Made by a program: the position numbers and the translations under genes
Origin: Dyadobacter linearis
GTDB taxonomy: Bacteria; Bacteroidota; Bacteroidia; Cytophagales; Spirosomataceae
Length of the DNA: 64,000 nucleotides
NCBI RefSeq assembly: GCF_907165045.1
Contig: NZ_CAJRAU010000005.1
Coordinates: forward strand, 124,001-188,000
Direction of reading: 5' to 3'
The notes under the pieces: model-generated
Database searches by the model: none
Seen by the model: only the letters and a program-made list of their open reading frames with translations
What the model was told of the DNA's origin: nothing
Part shown: one piece after another, positions 45,598 through 54,706 of the stretch
How the letters are laid out: the number at the start of each line of letters is the position of its first letter
Numbering within the stretch: the stretch's first letter is position 1

Positions 45598-47040
45598 TTA
45601 TCTGAACGCGGGTGTGTAGCGCAGCGACAGCCAGAAACCCATGGTAACCAGGTTCACTTTTCCGTAGCCAACCCTTTTTAATGGTATCCGCGCGTATGGT
45701 TCGCCCAGGAGGGAGAGTTTGTCTGAAATCCGGTATTCGTATCCAGCTGAGGCATTGAGGTGGCTCAGCAGAAACCAGCCTGATGTTCCCTCCCAGCTCG
45801 GGTACTTAATCTTCGGGTCGTCGGGATATTTGTAATTGTACTTATACTTTTCATTGAGCATATAGTAGGACGAAATGCCTGACCCTATGAAAAACCTCGA
45901 TCTCTGACCTGAAACAATATCATATCTAAGATTAAGTGGAATTTCCAGCACTTTACAAATACCGTCAACGCTTTCTGGTTTGGGATCGTAGCCCCATTTT
46001 CCAGGTAAAATATAACTTCCTGCTTCGGCGAAGTAATCTTTCCGGCTCCACACTGCGCCGGTTTGGACAAACAGGCGCGGCAATACCGACAGCTCGGCCA
46101 GCAATGAAACTGCGGTTCCGGGTTTGGTAAAATTCTTCATTTCTACCGTACTCAGATCAGGCGAATATCCAAATCGCACGGCCCATTTGGCTTGCGGCAC
46201 TTCTTCTTTTTTAGCCTCAGGTTCAGGTATATTATCAGGTTGTACGGAATCAATTTCCGGTTCTACTCCTTTGTTTTTCCAGCTTAGTGGCCGGTTCGCA
46301 AGCATTGCCGCCGGTATAGCTAACCTATCTGGTTCCGGATTAACACTGGTAGTAGCATTCTGCCCCGAGTTCGCCAGTTCATCCGTCGTATTCCGACCGT
46401 TATTCGACCCACTTTCAGATAAAATAAGAGCCCCGTCGCCTCCTTCCGTCTTTGAGCGGTTAGGCTCTAAGTACACTCCGCCTGCCTTAGATCGGCTCCG
46501 GGGCAATAATGGTCTGCTTTCTACGCCAGCAGTTTTGTATCCTGATTTTGGAAAAGGTTTACTAAAATCCCTTTTGTTTGCTTTTACTAATTTTTTGTTC
46601 GCTAGTTTTTCAGTCTGCGATTTAAGAGCGATTTCTCGTTTTTCTGTCGCCGGCAACTGAACTTCAACCTCCGTTTGTGCCTGATCGTTAGCTTTCTGTT
46701 TACCTGCCGGACTCGTTTTCTCTGTATCGTCACTGACGGTACCAGCTTCTCCTCTTTCCGCTTTCAATTGTTCCGGCTTTGGACTTAGCTCCCCAACTTT
46801 CGCTTCCCCATTTTGTAGAGTGTTGTCACTTTTCCACAAATACGTCGCATAACCAATTGGAATCAGCAATAATAACAATCCCAGCGGCCACCATTTTTTA
46901 AACCACGCTGCGCCTTTGCCGTCGTGCTGGTCCAGCTGCTTTTTCAGACTGTTCCAATCTTCCGGATCATATTGGGGATCAAGCTCTTCCGATGACTTTC
47001 TGAAGAGCTTGTCCAGTTCGTCATCTGGCAACTCTATCAT
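45598..47040 (-). CDS. Membrane-anchored protein with C-terminal outer-membrane-type barrel, paired with ECF sigma
   Basis: A 480-residue protein starting at ATG 47040. Residues 1-50 are charged and cytoplasmic in character (ELPDDELDKLFRKSSEEL). One membrane helix spans about 52-68 (PLGLLLLLIPIGYATYLW). A long low-complexity region (about 70-285, rich in Lys, Glu, Pro, Ser, Asn) follows, then a beta-barrel-like domain from WAVRFGYSPDLST ending LSLRYTPAFR. It overlaps the sigma-factor gene by 20 bases, so it is a candidate anti-sigma or signal partner. No classical zinc anti-sigma or FecR motif is present. Confidence 0.72.
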   Translation of the reverse strand: MIELPDDELDKLFRKSSEELDPQYDPEDWNSLKKQLDQHDGKGAAWFKKWWPLGLLLLLIPIGYATYLWKSDNTLQNGEAKVGELSPKPEQLKAERGEAGTVSDDTEKTSPAGKQKANDQAQTEVEVQLPATEKREIALKSQTEKLANKKLVKANKRDFSKPFPKSGYKTAGVESRPLLPRSRSKAGGVYLEPNRSKTEGGDGALILSESGSNNGRNTTDELANSGQNATTSVNPEPDRLAIPAAMLANRPLSWKNKGVEPEIDSVQPDNIPEPEAKKEEVPQAKWAVRFGYSPDLSTVEMKNFTKPGTAVSLLAELSVLPRLFVQTGAVWSRKDYFAEAGSYILPGKWGYDPKPESVDGICKVLEIPLNLRYDIVSGQRSRFFIGSGISSYYMLNEKYKYNYKYPDDPKIKYPSWEGTSGWFLLSHLNASAGYEYRISDKLSLLGEPYARIPLKRVGYGKVNLVTMGFWLSLRYTPAFR

Positions 47041-47590
47041 AATCGTCAATATTGATTTTGGATAACATTTCTCTCAATTTTTCTCTTGCACGCGACAAAT
47101 TCGATTTTGACGCCCCAACCGAAATATTCAGCTGGTCTGCAATTTCTTCGTGTGTATAGCCGTCAATAACCGATAAACTAAAAACCAGCCGGTAAGAGGG
47201 TGTCAATTTTTGGATCAGACTCAGCAATTCTTCGTGAGATAGTTTGCTGATAACTGTTTCATCTACGGACACATTCTCCGCAATTTCCACACTTTCAAAT
47301 ACATCTCGACGGATCTCCTGACGGTAATGGTCGAGGGCTGTATTAATTACGATCCGGCTCAACCACGTCTTAAATGATCGCTCTGTATCAAAACTTTCCA
47401 GCTTCGTGAAAACCTTCAAAAACGCGTCGTTAAGTATCTCCTTGGCCTCTTCCCGGCTCCGTGTATAGCGTAAACAAATACTTATGGCATAGCCGTAGAA
47501 CTGTTTGTACAACAGCTCTTGGCTACGGCGGTTTCTCTTTAAACAGCCGGCGAGTAGTTCATGAAGAACGGCGGAGTCATACCCGGGCAT
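47021..47590 (-). CDS. ECF-type (sigma-70 family) RNA polymerase sigma factor
   Basis: A 189-residue sigma factor with regions 2 and 4. Region 2 includes YAISICLRYTRSREEAKEILNDAFLKVF and SFKTWLSRIVINTALDHYR; region 4 has the helix-turn-helix GYTHEEIADQLNISVGASKSNLSRAREKLR. It reprograms transcription in response to an envelope signal, through the partner encoded by the overlapping gene downstream. Its own upstream region holds a 9-base inverted repeat (47667-47697). Confidence 0.92.
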   Translation of the reverse strand: MPGYDSAVLHELLAGCLKRNRRSQELLYKQFYGYAISICLRYTRSREEAKEILNDAFLKVFTKLESFDTERSFKTWLSRIVINTALDHYRQEIRRDVFESVEIAENVSVDETVISKLSHEELLSLIQKLTPSYRLVFSLSVIDGYTHEEIADQLNISVGASKSNLSRAREKLREMLSKINIDDYDRVAR

Positions 47591-47666
47591 GCTATTTGCT
47601 TTTTCTTCCCATTACGGCCATTTCTTTTTCAGGGTTGCTTACGAAGTTGAAAAATTTTTCAATTCT

Positions 47667-47697
47667 TTGTAACTGATTAATAATCTTACAGTTACAA
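47667..47697. promoter_or_regulatory. Inverted repeat TTGTAACTG-N13-CAGTTACAA upstream of sigma
   Basis: Perfect 9-base arms at 47667-47675 and 47689-47697 lie about 77-107 bases upstream of the sigma start, in the divergent gap shared with the acyltransferase-3 gene. It could be a binding site for a dimeric regulator, or paired promoter elements. The core TGTAAC is of the general type used by ECF sigma factors, but no -10 is assigned. Confidence 0.5.
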
Positions 47698-47763
47698 CTT
47701 AGGATTATCAGTAAGCCTACAACATACTATTGACGTTAAACCGCCTTTTTGGGGCAAAAAGCT

Positions 47764-48849
47764 ATGTACACCTATCCTATCAGTGAATCTCACGCGGCTC
47801 CCGCGCGGCACAAAGAGCTCGATGCCCTCCGGGGCCTGGCCGCGATCAGCATCGTCATCTTTCATTTTACCATCAACAATAGCGGCAAGCTGCTGGGCTG
47901 GGAATTTAGCTATGGCGTTACGGCCGTGGATATATTCTTTATGATCAGCGGTTTCGTGATCTTTCAATCCATAGGAAATATAAAGAACTGGCAGGACTTT
48001 GTCGTGAAACGTTTCGCCAGACTTTACCCGGCATTCTGGTATTGCATGCTGATCACCGCATTTGTAGCAGTTTTAATGGAACCGCACGCCGTAAATCCGT
48101 CGCGAATACTGGCCAATGCGACCATGGCAGCGGCTTATTTTGGCATGGAAGATCTCGATGGTTCCTACTGGACATTGCTGGTTGAGTTGATATTTTATTT
48201 GTGGATCCTGGCCATATTTGTTTCGAACCGACTCAATTTCATAGAACAGATCGGTGCCGTTTGCGTTTTGCTGATCGTCGTTTTTCATGCAATGCGACCT
48301 TTCTATCCAGAGTTTTATCAATTTTTAATCAGAAAAGTCCAGCTGCTTAACCATTTCCCACTCTTCTTTTCGGGGATTCTTTTTTATCAGATCAAATGCG
48401 GCCGGCACATTCTTAGAAACATCATACTGCTGCTCCCGACTTTGCTCGCCTCATTTTACCTGCATGATAAAGGCGGCACTTCGCAATATCATATTTCCTT
48501 CATCGGACACTGTATAGCAATCACATTGTTCCACGCCGTTTTTGTCCTTTTTATTTTTGGTAAACTTAAATTTCTGGCGGTTAAGCCCCTTTTAATGCTT
48601 GGGAATATCTCCTATTGTCTGTATTTGATCCACCAGTATGTTGGGCTTCAGATCATCACCAAGCTCACTGCCGACTTTGGCGTCAACATTTACCTGGCTA
48701 TTATTTTTACCATCACACTCTGCATTTGCACAGCTACGCTTATCACGCGCTATATCGAGATTCCCGGTTACCATCTGATCAAAAACTGGTATAGCAGTCT
48801 GCGGGGCAACATTTTTCATCAGCCCGATAACGATCTCGCTATTCATTAA
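47764..48849 (+). CDS. Acyltransferase family 3 (OafA/YrhL-like) membrane protein
   Basis: A 361-residue integral membrane acyltransferase. The conserved start is RHKELDALRGLAAISIVIFHF, with the catalytic His in FHF, followed by about ten hydrophobic helices. Such proteins move acyl groups onto glycans or lipids. The ATG at 47764 is preferred to an in-frame TTG at 47749. It is divergent from the sigma factor and upstream of the ABC exporter, from which it is separated by a 117-base gap holding a promoter candidate. Confidence 0.88.
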   Translation: MYTYPISESHAAPARHKELDALRGLAAISIVIFHFTINNSGKLLGWEFSYGVTAVDIFFMISGFVIFQSIGNIKNWQDFVVKRFARLYPAFWYCMLITAFVAVLMEPHAVNPSRILANATMAAAYFGMEDLDGSYWTLLVELIFYLWILAIFVSNRLNFIEQIGAVCVLLIVVFHAMRPFYPEFYQFLIRKVQLLNHFPLFFSGILFYQIKCGRHILRNIILLLPTLLASFYLHDKGGTSQYHISFIGHCIAITLFHAVFVLFIFGKLKFLAVKPLLMLGNISYCLYLIHQYVGLQIITKLTADFGVNIYLAIIFTITLCICTATLITRYIEIPGYHLIKNWYSSLRGNIFHQPDNDLAIH

Positions 48850-48897
48850 GGGCTACCGCAGGTGTATTATCCGGCACCACATCCTTGATTTTTTAGC

Positions 48898-48905
48898 TAT
48901 TTTTG
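48898..48905 (+). promoter_or_regulatory. Candidate -7 element (TATTTTTG) for the ABC exporter
   Basis: TATTTTTG fits TAnnTTTG, about 62 bases upstream of the ABC start codon. No TTG at the expected -33 spacing was found. Confidence 0.35.
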
Positions 48906-48966
48906 CAGCCTGATACCATGTGCGTATCAGGGCAGTTTCGACTGCAATGCACTATTTCGATCCATA

Positions 48967-50778
48967 ATGGCTAAAACTGAGAATGCCGATCCTGCCAAAT
49001 CTCCATTTGCTATAAGAAAAATTAGCTGGAAAGGTCTGAAAACCACCATAAGTCTCTTCAAATACCTCCGTCCCTATCGCGTTACATTTTTTATAGGGCT
49101 TATATTCCTTGCACTTTCCACCGCCACTTCGCTCGCATTTCCCAAGCTGGTAGGCAGTATGATCGAGGTGATCGAGGGAAAATCGAAATACACGATCAAC
49201 CAGATTACGCTCTTTCTTTTTGTAGTACTAATTGGTCAGGCTGCCCTTTCCTATTTCAGGATATACCTCTTTACCAAGGTGAGTGAAATGGCGATGACGA
49301 ATATTCGCCTCGACGTTTTCAGCAAGATTATCACATTGCCGATTACATTTCTGGAACAACGCCGCGTAGGCGAGCTGACCAGTCGCATTACGGCCGACGT
49401 ATCTCAGTTGCAGGGTTTACTTTCATTTACCCTCGCTGAGATATTCCGCCAGCTTGCCACGCTGATTGTCGGTATGTTCATCCTGTTTTATACTTCGTGG
49501 AAACTCACATTATTCATGCTCGCCACATTTCCGGTGCTGGTTGTGGCCTCGGTATTCTTCGGGCGGCACATGCGGCGGCTGGCCAGAAAGGCGCAGGATG
49601 AACTTGCGGCAGCGAATGTAGTTGTCGAAGAAACGCTGCAATCTATTCAGGTGGTAAAGGCTTTTACGAATGAACCTCTGGAAGTGGGCCGCTATCATAC
49701 CATCCTCAATCGGGTCGTCGACCTTTCATTGCATGCAGCCACGTTTCGCGGCGGCTTCGCTTCCTTTATCATTTTCGCATTGTTCGGTGGAATTGTGGGG
49801 GTAGTCTGGTATGGAGCTGGCTTGGTACAATCCGGCGAGTTCGGCCTGTCAGACCTTTTCACATTTATATTATACACCACATTCATCGGCGCGTCAATCG
49901 GCGGTATGGGCGATTTGTACGCGCAGGTGAACAAAACGATCGGAGCTTCTGAAAGGATATTTGAGATATTGGAAGAAGAACCCGAAATATCTGTCGAAGA
50001 GGCCAGATCCGCAGCAGCGGGCATTGTTGACGGTCATATTGTTTACGACAATGTACATTTTTCATATCCTTCCCGTCCCGATCTTCCGGTATTGAAAGGT
50101 ATATCTTTTGAAATCAACGCTGGTGAAAAAATTGCGCTGGTAGGATACAGCGGCGCCGGGAAATCTACTATTATTCAACTGCTAATGCGGTTCTACGATC
50201 ACAGGTCGGGCGACATTCTGGTTGATGGAAAACCCGTTTCTGAATATGGAATCTCTGAATTGCGAAAAAATATGGCGATCGTTCCGCAGGAGGTAATGCT
50301 TTTCGGCGGCACGATCTACGAAAATATTGCCTACGGAAAACCGACTGCTTCCCGCGAACAGATTTACGACGCAGCAAGGAGGGCGCACGCGCTGGATTTC
50401 ATCGAATCCTTTCCGGAAAAATTCGAGACCGTTGTGGGAGAAAGGGGTATTAAACTGTCGGGCGGCCAGCGGCAGCGCATTGCGATCGCGCGGGCTATTC
50501 TGAAAGATCCGAAAATACTGATCCTGGATGAAGCTACCAGCTCGCTGGACGCAGAATCCGAAAAACTGGTACAGATCGCGTTGGACGAACTGATGAAAGG
50601 CCGCACCACGATCGTGATCGCGCACAGGCTGGCGACGATCCGGAAAGTAGATATGATATATGTAATTCGCGAAGGCCAGATCGCCGAGTCGGGCAGTCAC
50701 CAGCAACTGTCACTCCTCGACAACGGTCTTTACGCCAACCTCATCAAATTGCAGTTTGAAACTGCCGAAAGCAATTAA
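48967..50778 (+). CDS. ABC transporter, fused membrane and ATPase domains (MsbA-like exporter)
   Basis: A 603-residue half-transporter. Six helices span about residues 35-320. The nucleotide-binding domain follows: Walker A GYSGAGKST at 393-401, signature LSGGQRQRIAIARA, Walker B ILILDEATSSLDAES, and the H-loop IAHRLATI. It functions as a homodimer exporting lipid or drug-like substrates. The substrate is not determined. The MutS-like gene starts 14 bases after its stop, so the two are probably co-transcribed. Confidence 0.93.
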   Translation: MAKTENADPAKSPFAIRKISWKGLKTTISLFKYLRPYRVTFFIGLIFLALSTATSLAFPKLVGSMIEVIEGKSKYTINQITLFLFVVLIGQAALSYFRIYLFTKVSEMAMTNIRLDVFSKIITLPITFLEQRRVGELTSRITADVSQLQGLLSFTLAEIFRQLATLIVGMFILFYTSWKLTLFMLATFPVLVVASVFFGRHMRRLARKAQDELAAANVVVEETLQSIQVVKAFTNEPLEVGRYHTILNRVVDLSLHAATFRGGFASFIIFALFGGIVGVVWYGAGLVQSGEFGLSDLFTFILYTTFIGASIGGMGDLYAQVNKTIGASERIFEILEEEPEISVEEARSAAAGIVDGHIVYDNVHFSYPSRPDLPVLKGISFEINAGEKIALVGYSGAGKSTIIQLLMRFYDHRSGDILVDGKPVSEYGISELRKNMAIVPQEVMLFGGTIYENIAYGKPTASREQIYDAARRAHALDFIESFPEKFETVVGERGIKLSGGQRQRIAIARAILKDPKILILDEATSSLDAESEKLVQIALDELMKGRTTIVIAHRLATIRKVDMIYVIREGQIAESGSHQQLSLLDNGLYANLIKLQFETAESN

Positions 50779-50792
50779 TGTAACCCGCCATT

Positions 50793-52610
50793 TTGAAAAC
50801 TTCCTCCCAAATTTTCTTTGAAAAAGAGCTGGCAGACGCACAAGTCGCTGAAAAGTCCACGCAGGAAACATCAAATTTCCTCTCCATTGCGCGCCTGGCG
50901 ACGTTTGTAGTGATCCTGCTGCTGGCCTGGCTCTGGAACCAGAGCGGCCAGGCAGTGTTGGGAATAGCTATCGCGATCTTGCTGGTGACCTTTTTAGTAT
51001 TAATGCGAAAACATCAGCAGGTAAAGCGCAGACGCAATTTTTTAAAGAATATCCAGGACATTAACGAAGATGAAATCGCACGTCTGCAACTCCGGTTCAA
51101 ACGGGCGGATACTGGCTTGCATTTTGTTGAAAAAGAGCACGCATATGTATCCGATCTTGATATTTTCGGAGATTATTCCCTTTACAAACTGCTCAACCGA
51201 ACCCGCACTTCAGAAGGAAGCAGGCGGCTTGCCAACTGGCTGAAAAATCACGCAACTCCGGCGGAAGTACTTGAAAGACAGCAGGCCGCGGCGGATTTCA
51301 AGGCATATCCACAATTAATCCAGACCTGGGAAGCAACTGCATTATTGCACGAACACGCCGCTTCACAAATTACCTCGTTCCGCGCGTGGAGCAATGAAAC
51401 CCTGGATGCGAAGTTGACCAACCTGCTGAAATGGCGCTGGTTTCCCCTGATTACACTGGCAGTGCTTGCGCTGATCATTGCCAAAATTATTCCGGTGTGG
51501 GCTATTTTTATCTGTCTGGCTGTTCATGCCGTGATATTGAAAAGTTTTCAGGGAACAATCCAGGGGATCACAAGCAGAACTACTACGCTGGGGCGAACTC
51601 TGGTTGCCTACGCCGGGCTGCTGGACAATGCAGAGTCGGCACCGTATGCCGCCAGCTGGTGGGCGCAGCGAAAAGCATTGATTGCAGGTTCTTCAAAATC
51701 GCTGCATAAGGCGGGCGGTTTATTTGAAATGCTGGACTACCGGAACAATCCGTTTTTCGCGATTTTTGTGGGTATACCAACGCTCTGGGATATTCACTGC
51801 CTGGCCGGACTTGAAAGCTGGAAGGAGATTAATCAATCGAAATTATCGCACTGGCTCGACGTGCTGGCAGACACCGAAGCAATGAACAGCCTCGCCGGAC
51901 ACGCATTCGCTAACCCCGAATATGTGGTCCCTGCGGTCTTGGATCAGCAACAGGTTTTTATTAAAACAACAACAATGGGCCACCCGCTGATCCCGGCTGA
52001 AAAACGCGTAAGTAACGATTTTTCACTGGACGGAACGGGCTCGACCATGCTGGTAACCGGCTCTAATATGTCGGGAAAAAGTACTTTTCTGCGCACGATC
52101 GGTCTTAACCTTGTTTTGGCGCAAATGGGTTCGGTGGTAAGTGCCGCCAACTTTACCTGCGCGCCCGTGCGGGTATTCAGCAGTATGAGGACTCAGGATT
52201 CGCTTGAAGAAAGCACTTCTTCATTTTATGCTGAGCTAAAAAGGCTGAAACTTTTGCTGGAACTGGCTTCTGAAAATGCTTCCACACCCGTTTTTTATCT
52301 TTTGGATGAAATATTAAAAGGTACTAACTCGGCCGACCGGCACAGGGGAGCAGAAGCTCTGATCCGACAGCTGCATAACAAGAACGCGTCGGGGCTGGTG
52401 TCCACCCACGATCTGGAACTCGGGCAATGGGGAGAAACAGAAAACTACGTTCATAATTTCCATTTCAGGTCGGATGTGGAAGAGGGGCGCCTGCATTTCG
52501 ATTACCAGTTGCATGAGGGAATTTGCAAGAGCTTCAACGCCTCGGAACTGATGCAGATGATGGGTATTGAAATCGACCTGCCGGAGAAAAATACCGCTGA
52601 TTTGGACTAA
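50793..52610 (+). CDS. MutS-like ATPase with membrane helices
   Basis: A 605-residue protein. Its C-terminal 200 residues are a MutS ATPase domain: Walker A GSNMSGKST at 423-431, Walker B FYLLDEILKGTNSADRHRG, and STHDLELG as the switch His region. The N-terminal mismatch-recognition and connector domains are missing. Instead there are two hydrophobic helices at about 32-48 and 53-71 and another pair at about 216-250. It is therefore a membrane-anchored MutS homologue, not the mismatch repair MutS. The start is TTG at 50793, with no in-frame ATG nearby. It may be co-transcribed with the ABC exporter. Confidence 0.82.
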   Translation: MKTSSQIFFEKELADAQVAEKSTQETSNFLSIARLATFVVILLLAWLWNQSGQAVLGIAIAILLVTFLVLMRKHQQVKRRRNFLKNIQDINEDEIARLQLRFKRADTGLHFVEKEHAYVSDLDIFGDYSLYKLLNRTRTSEGSRRLANWLKNHATPAEVLERQQAAADFKAYPQLIQTWEATALLHEHAASQITSFRAWSNETLDAKLTNLLKWRWFPLITLAVLALIIAKIIPVWAIFICLAVHAVILKSFQGTIQGITSRTTTLGRTLVAYAGLLDNAESAPYAASWWAQRKALIAGSSKSLHKAGGLFEMLDYRNNPFFAIFVGIPTLWDIHCLAGLESWKEINQSKLSHWLDVLADTEAMNSLAGHAFANPEYVVPAVLDQQQVFIKTTTMGHPLIPAEKRVSNDFSLDGTGSTMLVTGSNMSGKSTFLRTIGLNLVLAQMGSVVSAANFTCAPVRVFSSMRTQDSLEESTSSFYAELKRLKLLLELASENASTPVFYLLDEILKGTNSADRHRGAEALIRQLHNKNASGLVSTHDLELGQWGETENYVHNFHFRSDVEEGRLHFDYQLHEGICKSFNASELMQMMGIEIDLPEKNTADLD

Positions 52611-52738
52611 GCGGGCATTTTTATCCTAATCGAAGTATTTACGTAACTTTACTGATTACATTTACGTTTCTAATGCTGGGAAAAGCAGCAGCTTTTCAAT
52701 TTGTCTATTCGAATTACTAATAACGATTAATCACCTGA

Positions 52739-54055
52739 ATGGAAGTATTAATAATGGCAGGACAGCTCATTTTGGGCTTGTCAATTTTGGTAGGGTTACA
52801 CGAATGGGGGCACATGGCAGCTGCCAAGATGTTCGGGATGAGGGTTGAAAAATATTTCATCGGATTTCCTCCCAAAATATTCAGCATTCAGCGCGGAGAG
52901 ACAGAATACGGTATTGGCGCAATCCCACTGGGAGGTTTCGTAAAAATCTCAGGTATGATCGACGAATCGATGGACACCGAGTCGATGAACAAGGAGCCCC
53001 AGCCCTGGGAATTTCGCTCAAAACCAGCCTGGCAGCGTTTAATCGTTATGCTGGGAGGTATTATCGTCAATGTGGTCGTCGGTATTTTCATTTTCATCCT
53101 CATTGCATACCGCGAGGGCGACCAGTTTCTCTCTATCAATGAAGTTAACAAATACGGTATTGTAGCGGGAGACCTGGCGCAGGAAATCGGTTTGCGAACA
53201 GGCGATAAAATCGTCAAGGTGAATGGAAAACCCCTTATCAATTTTAATGAAGTTGTGAGTTCGGAAGTGTTTTTAGGAAGTAACAGCTCCTATACTGTAA
53301 ACCGTGGCGGCAAAGAGGTTTTGATTGAAATACCTAATAATTTTATTGAAAAACTGTCTGACCCTCAGGAAAAAGGAAACTTTATCCGCGCTCAGGAACC
53401 GTTTAAAATAGGCGAAATCAAGGCTGATTCTCCTGCTGAAACAGCTGGTCTGCAAACCGGCGATCAGGTAATATCCCTGAATGGAAAACCGATTCAGTTC
53501 TTTCACCAGATGCAGGATGAGCTGGGTAAGCTGAAAGGCAAACAAACTGAGGTTGTCGTGCAGAGAGGAGCGGAACAAAAACCGCTTAAACTGGACGTTT
53601 CTGAGGATGGTACTATTGGATTTTATCGCACTACATTATTGAATTACACTGCGGTTGAATACACGCTGGGCCAGGCTATAAAAGTGGGTACGAACGACGC
53701 TTTCGCTATCGTATTTGATAATATTAAAGGTTTTGGCAAGATCTTCCGCGGAGAGGTATCTGCTTCAAAGGCACTGAGCGGCCCGATTGGTATTGCCAGG
53801 ATGTTTGGCGGCGTGTGGGATTGGAGCCGCTTCTGGTATCTGACAGGACTTTTATCGATGGTACTGGCATTCATGAATGCATTACCGATCCCGGCACTTG
53901 ACGGCGGACACGCTGTAATACTTACTTACGAAATTGTTTCAGGCCGCAAGCCTTCGGACGCTTTCCTTGAAAATGCACAGAAAGTCGGGATGGTCCTGCT
54001 GCTTGGCTTAATGGCATTTGCAATCTTCAACGATGTTTGGAAAGCTGTTTTTTAG
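52739..54055 (+). CDS. rseP: RseP-type site-2 intramembrane zinc protease
   Basis: A 438-residue inner-membrane M50 protease. The zinc-binding HEWGH is at 21-25 in the first helix; the C-terminal helix pair carries the third ligand in NALPIPALDGGHA. PDZ-like domains lie in the periplasmic loop (GIVAGDLAQEIGLRTGD and GEIKADSPAETAGLQTGDQ), so there appear to be two PDZ regions. It cleaves membrane-anchored anti-sigma factors and signal-peptide remnants. The next gene overlaps its last codons. Confidence 0.93.
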   Translation: MEVLIMAGQLILGLSILVGLHEWGHMAAAKMFGMRVEKYFIGFPPKIFSIQRGETEYGIGAIPLGGFVKISGMIDESMDTESMNKEPQPWEFRSKPAWQRLIVMLGGIIVNVVVGIFIFILIAYREGDQFLSINEVNKYGIVAGDLAQEIGLRTGDKIVKVNGKPLINFNEVVSSEVFLGSNSSYTVNRGGKEVLIEIPNNFIEKLSDPQEKGNFIRAQEPFKIGEIKADSPAETAGLQTGDQVISLNGKPIQFFHQMQDELGKLKGKQTEVVVQRGAEQKPLKLDVSEDGTIGFYRTTLLNYTAVEYTLGQAIKVGTNDAFAIVFDNIKGFGKIFRGEVSASKALSGPIGIARMFGGVWDWSRFWYLTGLLSMVLAFMNALPIPALDGGHAVILTYEIVSGRKPSDAFLENAQKVGMVLLLGLMAFAIFNDVWKAVF

Positions 54056-54587
54056 GGGAGAATGGAGGAAGGGAGGAAGGAGGAAGGGATTTATATTTCC
54101 ATTCTTCTTCCTCCCTTTCCTCCTTTCCTCCTTCCTCCTTCTATCACTCACCCCGAAACACGAATACCATGTTTCGGTGACGCATATGCAGTACAATCCT
54201 GCTGCCAGATCGTTTGAGGTGAGTATCCGGATCTTTACCGACGATCTTGAGAGAGCATTAGCACAAAGCAATAACGGACAGCGATTCATTGTCAGAAATG
54301 ACGATAAGAACGATCCGTTCGTTGAAAGATACATTCGCAAAGCATTCGTGCTGAGTGATGCACAAAAAAGACCTGCGGAGATACGTTATGTGGGCAAAGA
54401 GCAGGAAGAAGACGCTACCTGGATCTATCTGGAAATACCTTTTCAGGGAAAACTGGAAGGATATAAACTCCGGAATGAGGCGTTGATGGAGGTTTTTGAT
54501 GACCAGGTAAATATGACCAATCTCAAATTTACCTCAGACAAAAAAACCTTCCTTTTTAAAAAGGGACAGTCGGTACACACGCTCTGA
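54033..54587 (+). CDS. DUF6702 family exported protein with repeat-encoded signal region
   Basis: A 184-residue protein whose mature part (KHEYHVSVTHMQYNPAARSFEVSIRIFTDDLE) is typical of DUF6702. The hydrophobic export segment is FIFPFFFLPFLLSSFLLLSL (20-39). The best start, ATG 54033, overlaps the end of rseP by 23 bases. Between the ATG and the signal, the sequence is a purine-rich then pyrimidine-rich repeat that encodes WRKGGRRKG and most of the hydrophobic core. The true start is therefore uncertain. Function unknown; rseP adjacency is the only context. Confidence 0.65.
   Translation: MFGKLFFRGEWRKGGRRKGFIFPFFFLPFLLSSFLLLSLTPKHEYHVSVTHMQYNPAARSFEVSIRIFTDDLERALAQSNNGQRFIVRNDDKNDPFVERYIRKAFVLSDAQKRPAEIRYVGKEQEEDATWIYLEIPFQGKLEGYKLRNEALMEVFDDQVNMTNLKFTSDKKTFLFKKGQSVHTL
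54056..54142. repeat. Purine/pyrimidine inverted repeat (GGAGGAAGG / CCTTCCTCC)
   Basis: A run of GGAGGAAGG-type units (54063-54089) is followed by a matching run of CTTCCTCC-type units (about 54105-54142), separated by AT-rich sequence. The arms form an imperfect long hairpin. It lies inside the 5' end of the DUF6702 gene. Confidence 0.7.
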
Positions 54588-54644
54588 TGTGCCGCTTTAC
54601 ATAGCCTGACACGAGCTTATTGGCATGGCTATTTTGTTTTATTA

Positions 54645-54652
54645 TACCTTTC
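54645..54652 (+). promoter_or_regulatory. Weak -7 candidate (TACCTTTC) for lon
   Basis: TACCTTTC differs from TAnnTTTG only in the last base and has a TTG 22 bases upstream (54620-54622), about 55 bases before the lon start codon. Confidence 0.3.
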
Positions 54653-54706
54653 TTTTGAAAGTCGTTATTTATATATTGGGAAAACGTTATCTGTCAATTT
54701 GGCAGA

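Noticed and set aside
52679-52697. Hairpin GAAAAGC-AGCA-GCTTTTC before rseP
   Set aside because: Short stem and no T-run after it, so I did not list it as a terminator.
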